This document shows, piece after piece, positions 45,137 to 53,478 of a DNA stretch of 64,000 nucleotides (the first letter of the stretch is position 1; each line of letters opens with the position of its first letter). The notes below the pieces were generated by a model. That model worked only from the letters and a program-made list of their open reading frames with translations, was not told where the DNA came from and ran no database searches. This DNA comes from Gammaproteobacteria bacterium (GTDB lineage Bacteria; Pseudomonadota; Gammaproteobacteria; UBA5861): NCBI GenBank assembly GCA_022360445.1, contig JAKSCV010000033.1, positions 36,210 to 100,209 on the forward strand, in the 5' to 3' direction. A program made the translations under genes and the position numbers.

Positions 45137-46297
45137 ATGGCATCGATAGCGCTTCGATTTCCGCCATCAGAATTGCCGGAATCGGCATTGCGTTTGCGGG
45201 ATGAGGTTAGAGTATTTGTAAAAGAAGAAATTGAGGCAGGGACTTTTCAGCCGGCTGTTGACAGCTGGTTATCGGGCATCTCGCCCGAATTCAGTCGCAA
45301 GCTGGGCGAACGCGGTTGGCTGGGTATGTCCTGGTCCAAAAAGTACGGAGGACACGAGCGCAGTTTACTGGATCGGTTTGTTGTCTCCAAAGAGCTTTTG
45401 GCGGCTGGAGCGCCTGTTGGTGTGCACTGGGCGGGTGACCGGCAGACAGGCCCTATGCTGGAAACGCACGGCACGGAGCACCAAAAGCAAAAATATCTCC
45501 CGGCGATGGCTCGGGGTGAATGCTTTTTTGCTTTGGGCTTGAGTGAGCCCGACGCGGGTTCGGATTTGGCCAATGTACGTACCCGTGCAACGCAAACAGA
45601 AGGCGGCTGGTTATTGAATGGCAGCAAAATATGGAGCAGTGGTGCGCATCATGCCCATGCTATGGTCGTACTTTGCAGAACGTCGCCGAAAGATGATGGT
45701 AATCGCCACGCGGGTATTAGCCAGCTGATGATCGAAACCGATCAGGAGGGCGTGACTATCCGTCCCATCAACTTGATCACAGGTGTACACCATTTCAATG
45801 AAGTGGTTTTTGAGGATGCGTTTGTGCCAGATAATATGGTTGTGGGTGAAGTTGGTGGCGGCTGGGCGCAGGTGGTTAGCGAGCTGGCGTTTGAGCGCAG
45901 CGGCCCTGAACGTTTCTTGAGTACATTTCCCTTATTCCTGGAGTTTTTGAGAGTTGCCAAAGGTACTCGCGATGCGCGAATTCAGGAAGTGGTTGGCAAT
46001 TTGACTGCCCGATATACTGCACTTTACAACATGTCCATGAGGGTCATGGGCATGTTGGCGAAAGGTGAGCGGGTCGATACCGAAGCTGCACTGGTTAAGG
46101 ACGTGGGCACCCGGTATGAGAGTGAGTTGACAGAAGCCCTACGCTTGCTTGTCCATGAGCGGGGTAGTTTTGCTGAACCAACTCGATTTGAGTCACAGTT
46201 GATGAAAGCTTTGCTCCATTCACCGGGTTTTACACTACGCGGGGGAACCAATGAGATATTACGAGGTATGATTGCGCGGGGGCTGGGATTACGATGA
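45137..46297 (+). CDS. Acyl-CoA dehydrogenase, first subunit of a coupled pair
   Basis: A 386-residue acyl-CoA dehydrogenase fold: SLSEPDAGSD-like ALGLSEPDAGSDLANVRTRA near residue 138, WLLNGSKIWSSGAHHA near 160, and a C-terminal PGFTLRGGTNEILRGMIARGLGLR. The usual catalytic glutamate of the xEGTxEI motif is replaced: the sequence reads RGGTNEI. So it may use a base in another position or act as the non-catalytic or FAD-sharing subunit. GAGGG precedes the ATG. Its stop overlaps the start of the second dehydrogenase gene by 4 bases (ATGA), as in heterotetrameric steroid side-chain enzymes. Confidence 0.85.
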   Translation: MASIALRFPPSELPESALRLRDEVRVFVKEEIEAGTFQPAVDSWLSGISPEFSRKLGERGWLGMSWSKKYGGHERSLLDRFVVSKELLAAGAPVGVHWAGDRQTGPMLETHGTEHQKQKYLPAMARGECFFALGLSEPDAGSDLANVRTRATQTEGGWLLNGSKIWSSGAHHAHAMVVLCRTSPKDDGNRHAGISQLMIETDQEGVTIRPINLITGVHHFNEVVFEDAFVPDNMVVGEVGGGWAQVVSELAFERSGPERFLSTFPLFLEFLRVAKGTRDARIQEVVGNLTARYTALYNMSMRVMGMLAKGERVDTEAALVKDVGTRYESELTEALRLLVHERGSFAEPTRFESQLMKALLHSPGFTLRGGTNEILRGMIARGLGLR

Positions 46298-47358
46298 TTG
46301 TAGCAGACCAAATACTTGTCGAATCAGCGACAAAATTATTATCTGATTTATCCACCGTTGAGGTAATTAATGCGAGTGAAAAAGGGGAATGGGCAAAAGA
46401 CTTATGGGAAGCCCTTGAAGACTCTGGCTTAACACTGGCGTGTGTACCTGAGGAACTGGGTGGTGCCGGGGCCAGCTTAACAGATGCCTTTGCTATTATC
46501 CGCCTGGCCGGGTATTTTGCGGCACCGGTACCGTTGGCAGATACTTTTTTAGCGAGCTACGCTCTGGCGCAATCTAAGCAAAAAGTGCCCACTGGCCCGC
46601 TGACATTTATTCCCGCTGGTAACAACAATCAACTGGTTGTTAAATCGAAAGGTGATAGCTGGGAACTTTCAGGCCAGGCAATTGCCGTGCCTTGGGCGCG
46701 CCATGCCACGCATGTGGTCGCTCGGGTTGCCTGTGACGGTAAGCCCTTCCTGGTGCTCACTCCCCGCAGTGGAATACAGGTGACGGAAGCAAATAGCATG
46801 TCCGGCGAACCGGCTGATGATATTACAATCAGTGCTTTGAGTTTAGCTGAAGATGCTGTTTTCCCAGCTGCTTTAAGTGATCAGGCTCTGAATAATTTGG
46901 GGGCTTTGACCCGTGTAACAGGAATGGTGGGCAGTATCGAAAAAGTACTACATCAGTCTGTTCAATATGCGACCGAGCGTGTGCAGTTTGGCCGGCCAAT
47001 CGCAAAGTTTCAGGCGATTCAGCAGGAGCTGGCAATACTCGCCGGTGAAAGTGCTGCCGCTCAGGTCATCGTCGATGCCGCAATTGGGGAAGTTGAGTCT
47101 GTAGGGGCTGAGGAAACAGGTTTGCGTATTGCCGCAGCAAAAGCCCGGGTAGGAGAGGCTGCCGGCAAGGCAACGCGAATCAGTCACCAGGTCCACGGTG
47201 CCATTGGCTTTACCTATGAGCATCCCCTTCACCACTGTACTCGCAGAGTTTGGGCATGGCGAGAAGAATATGGCATCGAAAGTGAGTGGGCGACTTTGCT
47301 GGGCAAAGCTGTTATTGATAATGGCCCTGATGCCCTTTGGCCCTGGATTACGGCATAA
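46294..47358 (+). CDS. Acyl-CoA dehydrogenase, second subunit of a coupled pair
   Basis: A shorter dehydrogenase-like protein of 354 residues with GLTLACVPEELGGAGASLTDAF near residue 46, ERVQFGRPIAKFQAIQQELA near 229, and VHGAIGFTYEHPLHHCTRRVW near 305. The terminal WREEYGIESEW region supplies acidic residues where the catalytic base could sit. Its start overlaps the preceding dehydrogenase. Coupled pairs of this form make alpha2-beta2 enzymes in which FAD sites lie at the interface, as known for actinobacterial steroid-degrading FadE pairs; whether this pair acts on steroids or other branched acyl-CoAs cannot be told. Confidence 0.82.
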   Translation: MIVADQILVESATKLLSDLSTVEVINASEKGEWAKDLWEALEDSGLTLACVPEELGGAGASLTDAFAIIRLAGYFAAPVPLADTFLASYALAQSKQKVPTGPLTFIPAGNNNQLVVKSKGDSWELSGQAIAVPWARHATHVVARVACDGKPFLVLTPRSGIQVTEANSMSGEPADDITISALSLAEDAVFPAALSDQALNNLGALTRVTGMVGSIEKVLHQSVQYATERVQFGRPIAKFQAIQQELAILAGESAAAQVIVDAAIGEVESVGAEETGLRIAAAKARVGEAAGKATRISHQVHGAIGFTYEHPLHHCTRRVWAWREEYGIESEWATLLGKAVIDNGPDALWPWITA

Positions 47359-47421
47359 CCAAGGTGTTATTTAAGTGAGCAACCGTGTATTACCTAATAC
47401 TAATAAATTAAGGAGTGAGAG

Positions 47422-47901
47422 ATGAGTATTCAAGATGGTGAAAAAGTCCCGGCTGGTACGTTAACTATTATGGGTGAGAAAGGACCGCAGCCAACGTCGA
47501 CAGAAGCACTTTTTTCAGGGAAGAAAGTGGTTTTGTTTTCAGTGCCCGGTGCCTTTACCCCAACTTGTTCGGCGGCGCATTTGCCCGGTTTTGTTGTCAA
47601 AGCCGATGACATTAAGGCTAAAGGTGTTGACTCAATCATCTGCATGGCTGTCAATGATGTATTTGTCATGGATGCTTGGGGCAAAGATCAGAATGCAGAC
47701 GAGCTGATCATGGCGGCTGATGGTAATGGTGATTTTGCCAAGTCACTGGGTTTAGAGCTGGATGGCACGGCAATGGGTATGGGGCTGCGCGCCCAGCGTT
47801 TTGCCATGATTATAGATAATGGTATTGCGACCAAAGTCTTGGTTGAACCGGGCCGTGGCTTGGACGTGAGCTCCGCTGAATCGGTACTTTCCCACCTCTA
47901 A
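47422..47901 (+). CDS. Peroxiredoxin (Prx5-type)
   Basis: A 159-residue thiol peroxidase. VVLFSVPGAFTPTCSAAHLPGF near residue 31 contains the peroxidatic cysteine of the PxxxTxxC motif. GKDQNADELIMAADGNGDFAKSLGL near 85 and the RAQRFAMIIDNG arginine near 121 are typical of atypical 2-Cys/Prx5 proteins, which in bacteria are often glutaredoxin- or glutathione-dependent. AAGGAG precedes the ATG. It follows the dehydrogenase pair by 63 bases and precedes an OsmC protein, together suggesting peroxide defence. Confidence 0.93.
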   Translation: MSIQDGEKVPAGTLTIMGEKGPQPTSTEALFSGKKVVLFSVPGAFTPTCSAAHLPGFVVKADDIKAKGVDSIICMAVNDVFVMDAWGKDQNADELIMAADGNGDFAKSLGLELDGTAMGMGLRAQRFAMIIDNGIATKVLVEPGRGLDVSSAESVLSHL

Positions 47902-48068
47902 AACTGTTGACTACGAACCGGAAGTCAAGCATCTGCATCTGTGCTGGCTTTCGGTCTGCTCCTGAAAACATTGCGTGCTTCAAGTTGAAAATTGGCTGAT
48001 AAAGGTCAATATTTTTTTCCTCACTTGCGATAAAGTTTTTATTCAATGTATTGCTACAGGAGAGACTC

Positions 48069-48545
48069 ATGAGCGAAGAAAAAGCCGGACAACATGCAGT
48101 GACTCTGACATGGAATCGAGGCGAGCAACCTTTTGACTATAAGACATTCGATCGCACACACTTCATTGACTACGATCACGGCGTCCGTGTTTTGGCTTCG
48201 TCAACCAATAAATTTTACGGGGATGACCGCTTGCTTAACCCGGATGTTGCGTTGGTAGGTGCTTTGTCCAGCTGCTTTATGCTGACTTTTGTGGCAATTG
48301 CCGCGTTAAAAAAGTGTGTTGTTAATGAATACACAGACAAAGCGACAGGTGAAATGGGGCAAAATGAAGAAGGGAAGACATGGGTTTCACGTATTGAGTT
48401 GAATCCAGTTGTTGTCTTTGAGAAAGACAGTAAACCCAGTGAAGAGCTCTTTCAGCAGATGGTTGCCAAGGCCCATACTGGCTGCTTTATTGCCAATTCA
48501 GTCAAGTCTTCTGTAGAGATTCAACCGACAGCCCTCTCGTTTTAA
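48069..48545 (+). CDS. OsmC family peroxide reductase-like protein
   Basis: A 158-residue OsmC/Ohr-fold protein. The two reactive cysteines are in LVGALSSCFMLTFVAIAA near residue 74 and AKAHTGCFIANSVK near 140. Such proteins reduce organic or inorganic peroxides with lipoyl or thiol donors. The start is the ATG at 48069, with CAGGAG 7 bases before it; a TTG at 48051 overlaps that region. It sits between peroxiredoxin and the convergent ycgL gene. Confidence 0.9.
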   Translation: MSEEKAGQHAVTLTWNRGEQPFDYKTFDRTHFIDYDHGVRVLASSTNKFYGDDRLLNPDVALVGALSSCFMLTFVAIAALKKCVVNEYTDKATGEMGQNEEGKTWVSRIELNPVVVFEKDSKPSEELFQQMVAKAHTGCFIANSVKSSVEIQPTALSF

Positions 48546-48605
48546 TGTGTCAAGAAATTCAGATTTTCGGTTTGTAAGAGACCGGCTGTTTTTCCAGCAG
48601 ATACT

Positions 48606-48627
48606 GAATACTGATGGTCCAGTATTC
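48606..48627. terminator. Hairpin between convergent osmC-like and ycgL genes
   Basis: GAATACTG and CAGTATTC form a perfect 8-base stem with a 6-base loop, 60 bases after the OsmC stop and 6 bases beyond the ycgL stop. The flanks lack a long U-run, so it is a weak bidirectional terminator candidate. Confidence 0.35.
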
Positions 48628-48632
48628 GGTTA

Positions 48633-48908
48633 TTATCCTGGCTTTGATGTTTTAGCTTTGTGGCGATCAAGTAAACTCTCAGCAGAGTCTGGTATTTGTA
48701 CGTGGTAGCCTTGGCCCTGTATATTTTCGATGACCTTGGCTACGTCTTCTTTATGAAGTTTTTTGTCAGCTGTTAGCTCAAATTGAAGGGCCAACGTGAG
48801 AGCCCCCATGCTGCTTAATAGTGTTTCCGGCAAGTTGCTTGTATCTTGCGTTGCGAGGTAAATGTACACCCCTTCTCTTTTTGATCCTTTATAGACGTAG
48901 CACAGCAT
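48633..48908 (-). CDS. YcgL domain protein
   Basis: A 91-residue protein with the YcgL-domain pattern: CYVYKGSKREGVYIYLATQDTSNLPETLLSSMG at the start and KLHKEDVAKVIENIQGQGYHVQIP later. The family is small, soluble and of unknown function, and is common in gammaproteobacteria, often next to rnd; here no rnd is nearby. The tail is basic. It converges on the OsmC gene. Confidence 0.88.
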   Translation of the reverse strand: MLCYVYKGSKREGVYIYLATQDTSNLPETLLSSMGALTLALQFELTADKKLHKEDVAKVIENIQGQGYHVQIPDSAESLLDRHKAKTSKPG

Positions 48909-49053
48909 GGTATTTCTCTAGGTTTCGTGTGCTGTCGTTGCGCGTCCTGTTGGAGTCGTTTAAACGCTTTGATAGCCGGGTGAAAACAGCACTGCTTGTG
49001 ACTGTTCGTTTTACCATTCAGTCAGCGGGTGTTTGAAGTGTATCATGAGAAGT

Positions 49054-49587
49054 TTAGGAACGGACTTCTTCCCACTCTTCAAGAATCTGTTCAAGCCACT
49101 GGTCAATACGCTCTTCGGTGAGTTCGGGCTGGCGGTCTTCATCCAGTGCCAAACCAACGAAAAAGCTTCTGTCTTCTGTCAGCGCTTTAGACTCTTCAAA
49201 GTCATAACCTTCATTCGGCCAATAGCCAATAATCGTCCCGCCGTTGGTGACTACGACGTCGTGTAGATCGCCCATGGCATCAAGATAATATTCCGCATAG
49301 TCTTCCTGATCGCCGAGGCCAAAAAGCGCGACAATTTTCCCATTGAAACTAACGGACCCTAGCTCCTCCCAACGCTTCTCCCAGTCTGTCTGTAATTCGC
49401 CGTAGTACCATGTGGGGATGCCCATTAGGAGGAGATCGAAGTCAGAAACATCGGATAAGTCGGTGTCGCAAACGTCATTAAGCTCGGCTTTATCTCCTAG
49501 AAGCTTTTTGAGCTTTTTCTGGATTTGCTTGGCAACATCTTCGGTCATCCCGGTATCGGTGCCGTAATAAATGCCTATTTTGGCCAT
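49054..49587 (-). CDS. Long-chain flavodoxin
   Basis: A 177-residue acidic flavodoxin. The FMN phosphate loop is GTDTGMTEDVAKQI near residue 9, LLLMGIPTWYYGELQTDW near 53 carries the FMN-stacking residues, and ALFGLGDQEDYAEYYLDAMG near 88 continues the fold; the insertion around 120-145 marks it as long-chain (FldA/FldB type). It shuttles low-potential electrons to oxidoreductases and often replaces ferredoxin under iron shortage. A Fur-like site lies 38-60 bases upstream. Confidence 0.93.
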   Translation of the reverse strand: MAKIGIYYGTDTGMTEDVAKQIQKKLKKLLGDKAELNDVCDTDLSDVSDFDLLLMGIPTWYYGELQTDWEKRWEELGSVSFNGKIVALFGLGDQEDYAEYYLDAMGDLHDVVVTNGGTIIGYWPNEGYDFEESKALTEDRSFFVGLALDEDRQPELTEERIDQWLEQILEEWEEVRS

Positions 49588-49624
49588 AAGCGAAAAATTC
49601 CGTTAATTGATAAAAAAACAACCT

Positions 49625-49647
49625 CTCATTATATAATGAGCATTATC
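49625..49647 (-). promoter_or_regulatory. Candidate Fur box upstream of flavodoxin
   Basis: A perfect 16-base palindrome, CTCATTAT-ATAATGAG (49625-49640), overlaps a third CATTAT element (41-46 on the same count), giving three alternating ATAATG/CATTAT units as in Fur sites. Read on the minus strand, 49647-49629 agrees with the 19-base Fur consensus at 12 positions by hand count. Flavodoxin genes are classic Fur targets. It could also contain the -10 region of the promoter. Confidence 0.5.
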
Positions 49648-49838
49648 CGAACTCCAATAACTGTCACTTCTTTATAAATATTCCTTTTTTAATTGGCGAG
49701 GCCTCGTGCTAGGATGAGCGCGGCTATATGCAATGAAAACAATAAGTTCAGCGTAGGCGCGAGTTATTTTTCTATATGGCACTCGAGTCACTCCGATCAC
49801 ATAACGAGATTTGAGTAAAATCCAGAGGAGAAAATGAT

Positions 49839-50930
49839 ATGAAGAGACGCGATTTTGTAACCAAAGTAGGGCTGGGAGCACTGGCGGGGGGAACGTTATC
49901 TGCTCCGGCGATTAAATCTGCACACGCTGCACCCAAAGTGTTGAAAATGGTCACGTCCTGGCCAAAAAATTTCCCTGGCTTGGGCACTGGTGCGCGTGAG
50001 TTTGGTGAGTTGTTAGAGGCAGCTTCGGGCGGGCGTTATCAAGTCAAGCTTTATGCTGGGGGTGAGTTGGTTCATCCACTGAAGTGTCACGACGCTGTGC
50101 AGGAAGGTACCGCGGATCTGTATCACTCGGCAGAGTATTACTACAAAGGGAAATCAATTTCCTTGGCATTTTTCACTGCGGTACCTTTTGGTTTCACGGC
50201 GAATGAAATGGATGCCTGGTTACTGCATGGCGGTGGTGAAAAGCTGTGGGATGAAGCGAATGCTGATTTTGGCATCAAAGCGCTACCTTGCGGAAATACG
50301 GGTTCACAAATGGGCGGCTGGTTCAAAAAAGAAGTGAATACGCTGGATGATATGAAAGGCTTGAAAATGCGTATGCCTGGTTTAGGCGGCGATGTATTGA
50401 AAGCCATTGGTGCTACTGCGCTGACGTTGGCGGGTTCTGAAATTATGCCCGCATTGCAGGCCGGTACGATCGATGCGACAGAATGGGTTGGTCCTTGGAA
50501 TGATTTGGCATTTGGTTTTTATAAAGTGGCCAAGTACTATTATTCACCCGGTTTTCATGAGCCCGGTGCAACACTTTCTCTGGGGATCAATAAAAAATTC
50601 TGGGATAGTTTGCCTAAAGCCGATCAGCAACTCTTCCGGGCCTGTGCTTACGCAACGAACTACTCCAATTTTGCCGAGTACAATGCGAAAAACAGTGCTT
50701 CGCTTGATACATTGATTAATAAACACGGTGTTAAATTAGGTGAGTTTTCGGATGAAATTTTCGTAGCCATCGGTGAGGCCTCCAAAGATGTTTTAGCGGA
50801 TGCCGGTAAAAAAGATGCTATGGCTAAGAAAGTCTACGAGAGTTTCATTAAGTTCCGTCAAGAAGCTGTGGGTTGGACAAAGCTATCGGATCAAAACTAC
50901 GCGAATAAACGCGCGCTCGTTACATTCTAA
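49839..50930 (+). CDS. TRAP transporter substrate-binding protein (DctP/TakP-like)
   Basis: A 363-residue periplasmic binding protein with a Tat signal (MKRRDFVTKVGLGALAGG, cleavage near AHA). The mature start MVTSWPKNFPGLGTGAREFGELL and the segments AEYYYKGKSISLAFFTAVPFG and DATEWVGPWNDLAFGFYKVAKYYY resemble the TakP/mannitol-chloroaromatic group that binds 2-oxoacids or other carboxylates. GGAG precedes the ATG. It is the first gene of the operon; a stem-loop separates it from the membrane subunit genes, which could keep the binding protein in excess. Confidence 0.92.
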   Translation: MKRRDFVTKVGLGALAGGTLSAPAIKSAHAAPKVLKMVTSWPKNFPGLGTGAREFGELLEAASGGRYQVKLYAGGELVHPLKCHDAVQEGTADLYHSAEYYYKGKSISLAFFTAVPFGFTANEMDAWLLHGGGEKLWDEANADFGIKALPCGNTGSQMGGWFKKEVNTLDDMKGLKMRMPGLGGDVLKAIGATALTLAGSEIMPALQAGTIDATEWVGPWNDLAFGFYKVAKYYYSPGFHEPGATLSLGINKKFWDSLPKADQQLFRACAYATNYSNFAEYNAKNSASLDTLINKHGVKLGEFSDEIFVAIGEASKDVLADAGKKDAMAKKVYESFIKFRQEAVGWTKLSDQNYANKRALVTF

Positions 50931-50948
50931 ATTATCCCTCGGTTTAGT

Positions 50949-50975
50949 CAGGGTCTAGTTATTGACTAGGCCCTG
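50949..50975 (+). promoter_or_regulatory. Intercistronic stem-loop between TRAP dctP and dctQ
   Basis: CAGGGTCTAGT pairs with ACTAGGCCCTG (11 base pairs, one G-T) around a TATTG loop, 18 bases after the dctP stop. Such hairpins often limit read-through or protect the upstream mRNA so that the binding protein outnumbers the permease. Only a short TCCTT follows. Confidence 0.55.
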
Positions 50976-51068
50976 TCCTTGAAGCTGCCAATGTGAGTGC
51001 GCGATAAAATGGAGGCTATGGCTCTTTGGCCCTTAGCCAACGTTACAAATAATATCTGGGGATGGCAT

Positions 51069-51830
51069 ATGAATCTTAGCCCGATAGCGTTATGGGCGTC
51101 TTTGCAGTCGCTTCCGTGGTTTTTCTCAATCTTTGTTTTCTCAGTCGTTCTCCTCGCAGCGTGCCTACTTTTCCTCCTGCCGCTTTATTATCTCTTGCGT
51201 AGCGAGCCCCGTGTATTATCCCAATGGGCTAGGGAGCATTATGCAACTGTGGTGACAAGGCCTGCTCAATACGGAGCACAGGCCGGTGAGCTGTTTTTCG
51301 GCAAATTGTCTTTTCTGATTGATGTGATCTGCGTGGTTGTGGGGCGCTTGGTCGCGTGGCTGGCCATTTTTATGGCAGTGATGCAGTTTGTTGTTGTCAT
51401 CATGCGGTATGTTTTTGCCTATGGCTCCATTCAAATGCAAGAGTCTATCTGGTACATGCATGGTGTTTTATTTATGGCGGGTGCCGCATATGCGTTGTTT
51501 TTAGATGAACATGTGCGCGTTGATATTTTTTATAGCAATATGTCCATTAAAAAAAGAGCCTGGATCGATCTTCTGGGCTCTATCTTTTTCCTAATACCTT
51601 TATGTTTGACCACCTGGTGGTTCGCTTGGGGTTATGTAGCCAACTCCTGGGCCGTAATGGAAACGTCAACTGAAGGTAGTGGTCTCCCCTATATCTATCT
51701 TTTTAAAACCGTGATTTTGCTTTTTGCAGGCCTGGTTTTATTACAAGCGATTTCCGTTGTCATCCGATCCGCAAGAAAGCTGTTCGGGCACAGTCTGATG
51801 GTGGAAAGTGCTGAGACAGGAGGTTATTAG
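51069..51830 (+). CDS. TRAP transporter small permease (DctQ)
   Basis: About 254 residues, larger than most DctQ proteins. One N-terminal membrane helix pair precedes the core DctQ region: VIMRYVFAYGSIQMQESIWYMHGVLFMAGAAYAL near residue 128 and DEHVRVDIFYSNMSIKKRAWIDLLGS after it, with four helices there. I chose the ATG at 51069 with GGGGA about 6 bases before; upstream codons at 50997, 51009 and 51018 lack a well-spaced site. It ends 1 base before the DctM start and follows dctP. Confidence 0.88.
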   Translation: MNLSPIALWASLQSLPWFFSIFVFSVVLLAACLLFLLPLYYLLRSEPRVLSQWAREHYATVVTRPAQYGAQAGELFFGKLSFLIDVICVVVGRLVAWLAIFMAVMQFVVVIMRYVFAYGSIQMQESIWYMHGVLFMAGAAYALFLDEHVRVDIFYSNMSIKKRAWIDLLGSIFFLIPLCLTTWWFAWGYVANSWAVMETSTEGSGLPYIYLFKTVILLFAGLVLLQAISVVIRSARKLFGHSLMVESAETGGY

Positions 51831-51831
51831 C

Positions 51832-53463
51832 GTGGCATTTATCACTCCTGAACTGCTCTGTGGGGTCATGTTTCTGGTTATCTGCGTCATGTTGATGTTC
51901 GGGTACCCCGTTGCATTTACGTTGGCAGGGACTTCTTTGCTCTTCGCTTTTCTGGCTAACTTTCTAGGTTTGTTTGATCTGTCATTACTCTCGGCGTTTC
52001 CGCAACGGATTTTTGCCGTCATGCGGAATGAAGTGTTGATTGCCGTGCCGCTTTTCGTTTTCATGGGGGTCGTGCTCGAACGCTCGAAAATCGCGGAAGA
52101 CCTGCTTGAGGACATGGGTCGTTTATTTGGCAATTTACGGGGAGGGCTGGGCTACTCTGTGTGTATTGTGGGCGCGCTTTTAGCAGCATCAACAGGCATT
52201 GTGGGCGCAACCGTGGTCACTATGGGGCTGATTTCATTACCGACCATGTTACGACGGGGCTATGATCCTGCACTGGCGTGCGGGACAATTTGTGCTTCAG
52301 GCACGCTGGGGCAAGTGATTCCGCCCTCAATTGTGTTGGTCTTATTAGGGGATCAGTTATCGACGGCCTATCAAAAAGCACAGTTTGATATGGGTAACTT
52401 TTCGCCCGATACCGTATCGGTGAATGATTTGTTTGCCGGAGCACTCATTCCGGGGCTGGTATTAGTGATTTTATACATTCTTTATCAGATGATTGTTGCG
52501 TTTGTCCGCCCAGACGCATCACCCGCCATACCCAAAGATGAAGAGAATGAAAGCGGTGAAGTGATCAGTCGATCCATTAAAAGCATGGTAAGCACACTGT
52601 TTGCCCCCATCATTTTAATCATTGTGGTGCTGGGCTCTATTCTGGGTGGGCTGGCTTCCCCAACAGAAGCTTCAGCGGTTGGTGCTGTCGGGGCGCTGAT
52701 GTTGGCAGGTTACCGAATCAACCGGGCTAAAGGCATGCCAATTTTATTGGGTGCCGTTTGTATGCTGATCTTGCTGGTGTTTACGGCTTTATTTGATCTA
52801 CGTATGCAAAGGGAAAGTGTTGCCGTCATAGAATGGGTGGCGATTGCTGCGGCTTTGCTGGTGGCTATTGGGTTGATTATCGGGGTTGCTGTTGCCGTGA
52901 TCCGGGTTTACCAGCACCAGTCCGAAGACTCGGGCCGGTCGACACTGGCTGATATCATGAACGCCACGCTGAGCGTTTCCACGATGGTGTTTACGATTCT
53001 CATCGGTGCCTCAATGTTTTCCCTTGTTTTCCGTGGGCTGGGGGGAGATGAAATCATCGAAGAGTTTTTGCAGAATATTCCCGGAGGGACTTTATCCGTC
53101 CTGTTAGTCGTCATGATCGTCATGTTTTTATTGGGTTTTATTCTAGATTATCTGGAAATTGTTTTTATCGTTGTTCCTATTGTTGCCCCTATTTTGCTGA
53201 CAATGGAAATCTCGCCGGGTATTGCCATGAGTCCTGTCTGGCTGGGTGTCATGATGTCAGTTAATTTGCAAACCTCGTTTTTAACACCACCCTTTGGGTT
53301 TTCTCTGTTCTATTTGAGGGGAGTTGCGCCACCGAGTGTCAGCACTTTACAGATTTATAAGGGCGTTGTGCCTTTTGTCATCATACAAATTTTTATGCTG
53401 GTGGTGCTGTGGTACGTGCCTTCGTTTGCAACGTGGCTACCCAACATACTTTATGAACAGTAG
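51832..53463 (+). CDS. TRAP transporter large permease (DctM)
   Basis: About 543 residues and 12 or more membrane helices. DctM features are the N-terminal LCGVMFLVICVMLMFGYPVAFTLAG, the NEVLIAVPLFVFMGVVLERS, GALLAASTGIVGATVVTMGLISLP and CASGTLGQVIPPSIVLVLLGDQ segments, and a C-terminal LQTSFLTPPFGFSLFYLRGVAPP. It is longer than common DctM proteins (about 430), with an extra segment around residues 235-390. The start is GTG 51832: GGAGG lies 8 bases before it. It couples sodium (or proton) gradients to uptake of the ligand of the upstream binding protein. Confidence 0.93.
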   Translation: MAFITPELLCGVMFLVICVMLMFGYPVAFTLAGTSLLFAFLANFLGLFDLSLLSAFPQRIFAVMRNEVLIAVPLFVFMGVVLERSKIAEDLLEDMGRLFGNLRGGLGYSVCIVGALLAASTGIVGATVVTMGLISLPTMLRRGYDPALACGTICASGTLGQVIPPSIVLVLLGDQLSTAYQKAQFDMGNFSPDTVSVNDLFAGALIPGLVLVILYILYQMIVAFVRPDASPAIPKDEENESGEVISRSIKSMVSTLFAPIILIIVVLGSILGGLASPTEASAVGAVGALMLAGYRINRAKGMPILLGAVCMLILLVFTALFDLRMQRESVAVIEWVAIAAALLVAIGLIIGVAVAVIRVYQHQSEDSGRSTLADIMNATLSVSTMVFTILIGASMFSLVFRGLGGDEIIEEFLQNIPGGTLSVLLVVMIVMFLLGFILDYLEIVFIVVPIVAPILLTMEISPGIAMSPVWLGVMMSVNLQTSFLTPPFGFSLFYLRGVAPPSVSTLQIYKGVVPFVIIQIFMLVVLWYVPSFATWLPNILYEQ

Positions 53464-53478
53464 ATTCAGGTTCTAAAT

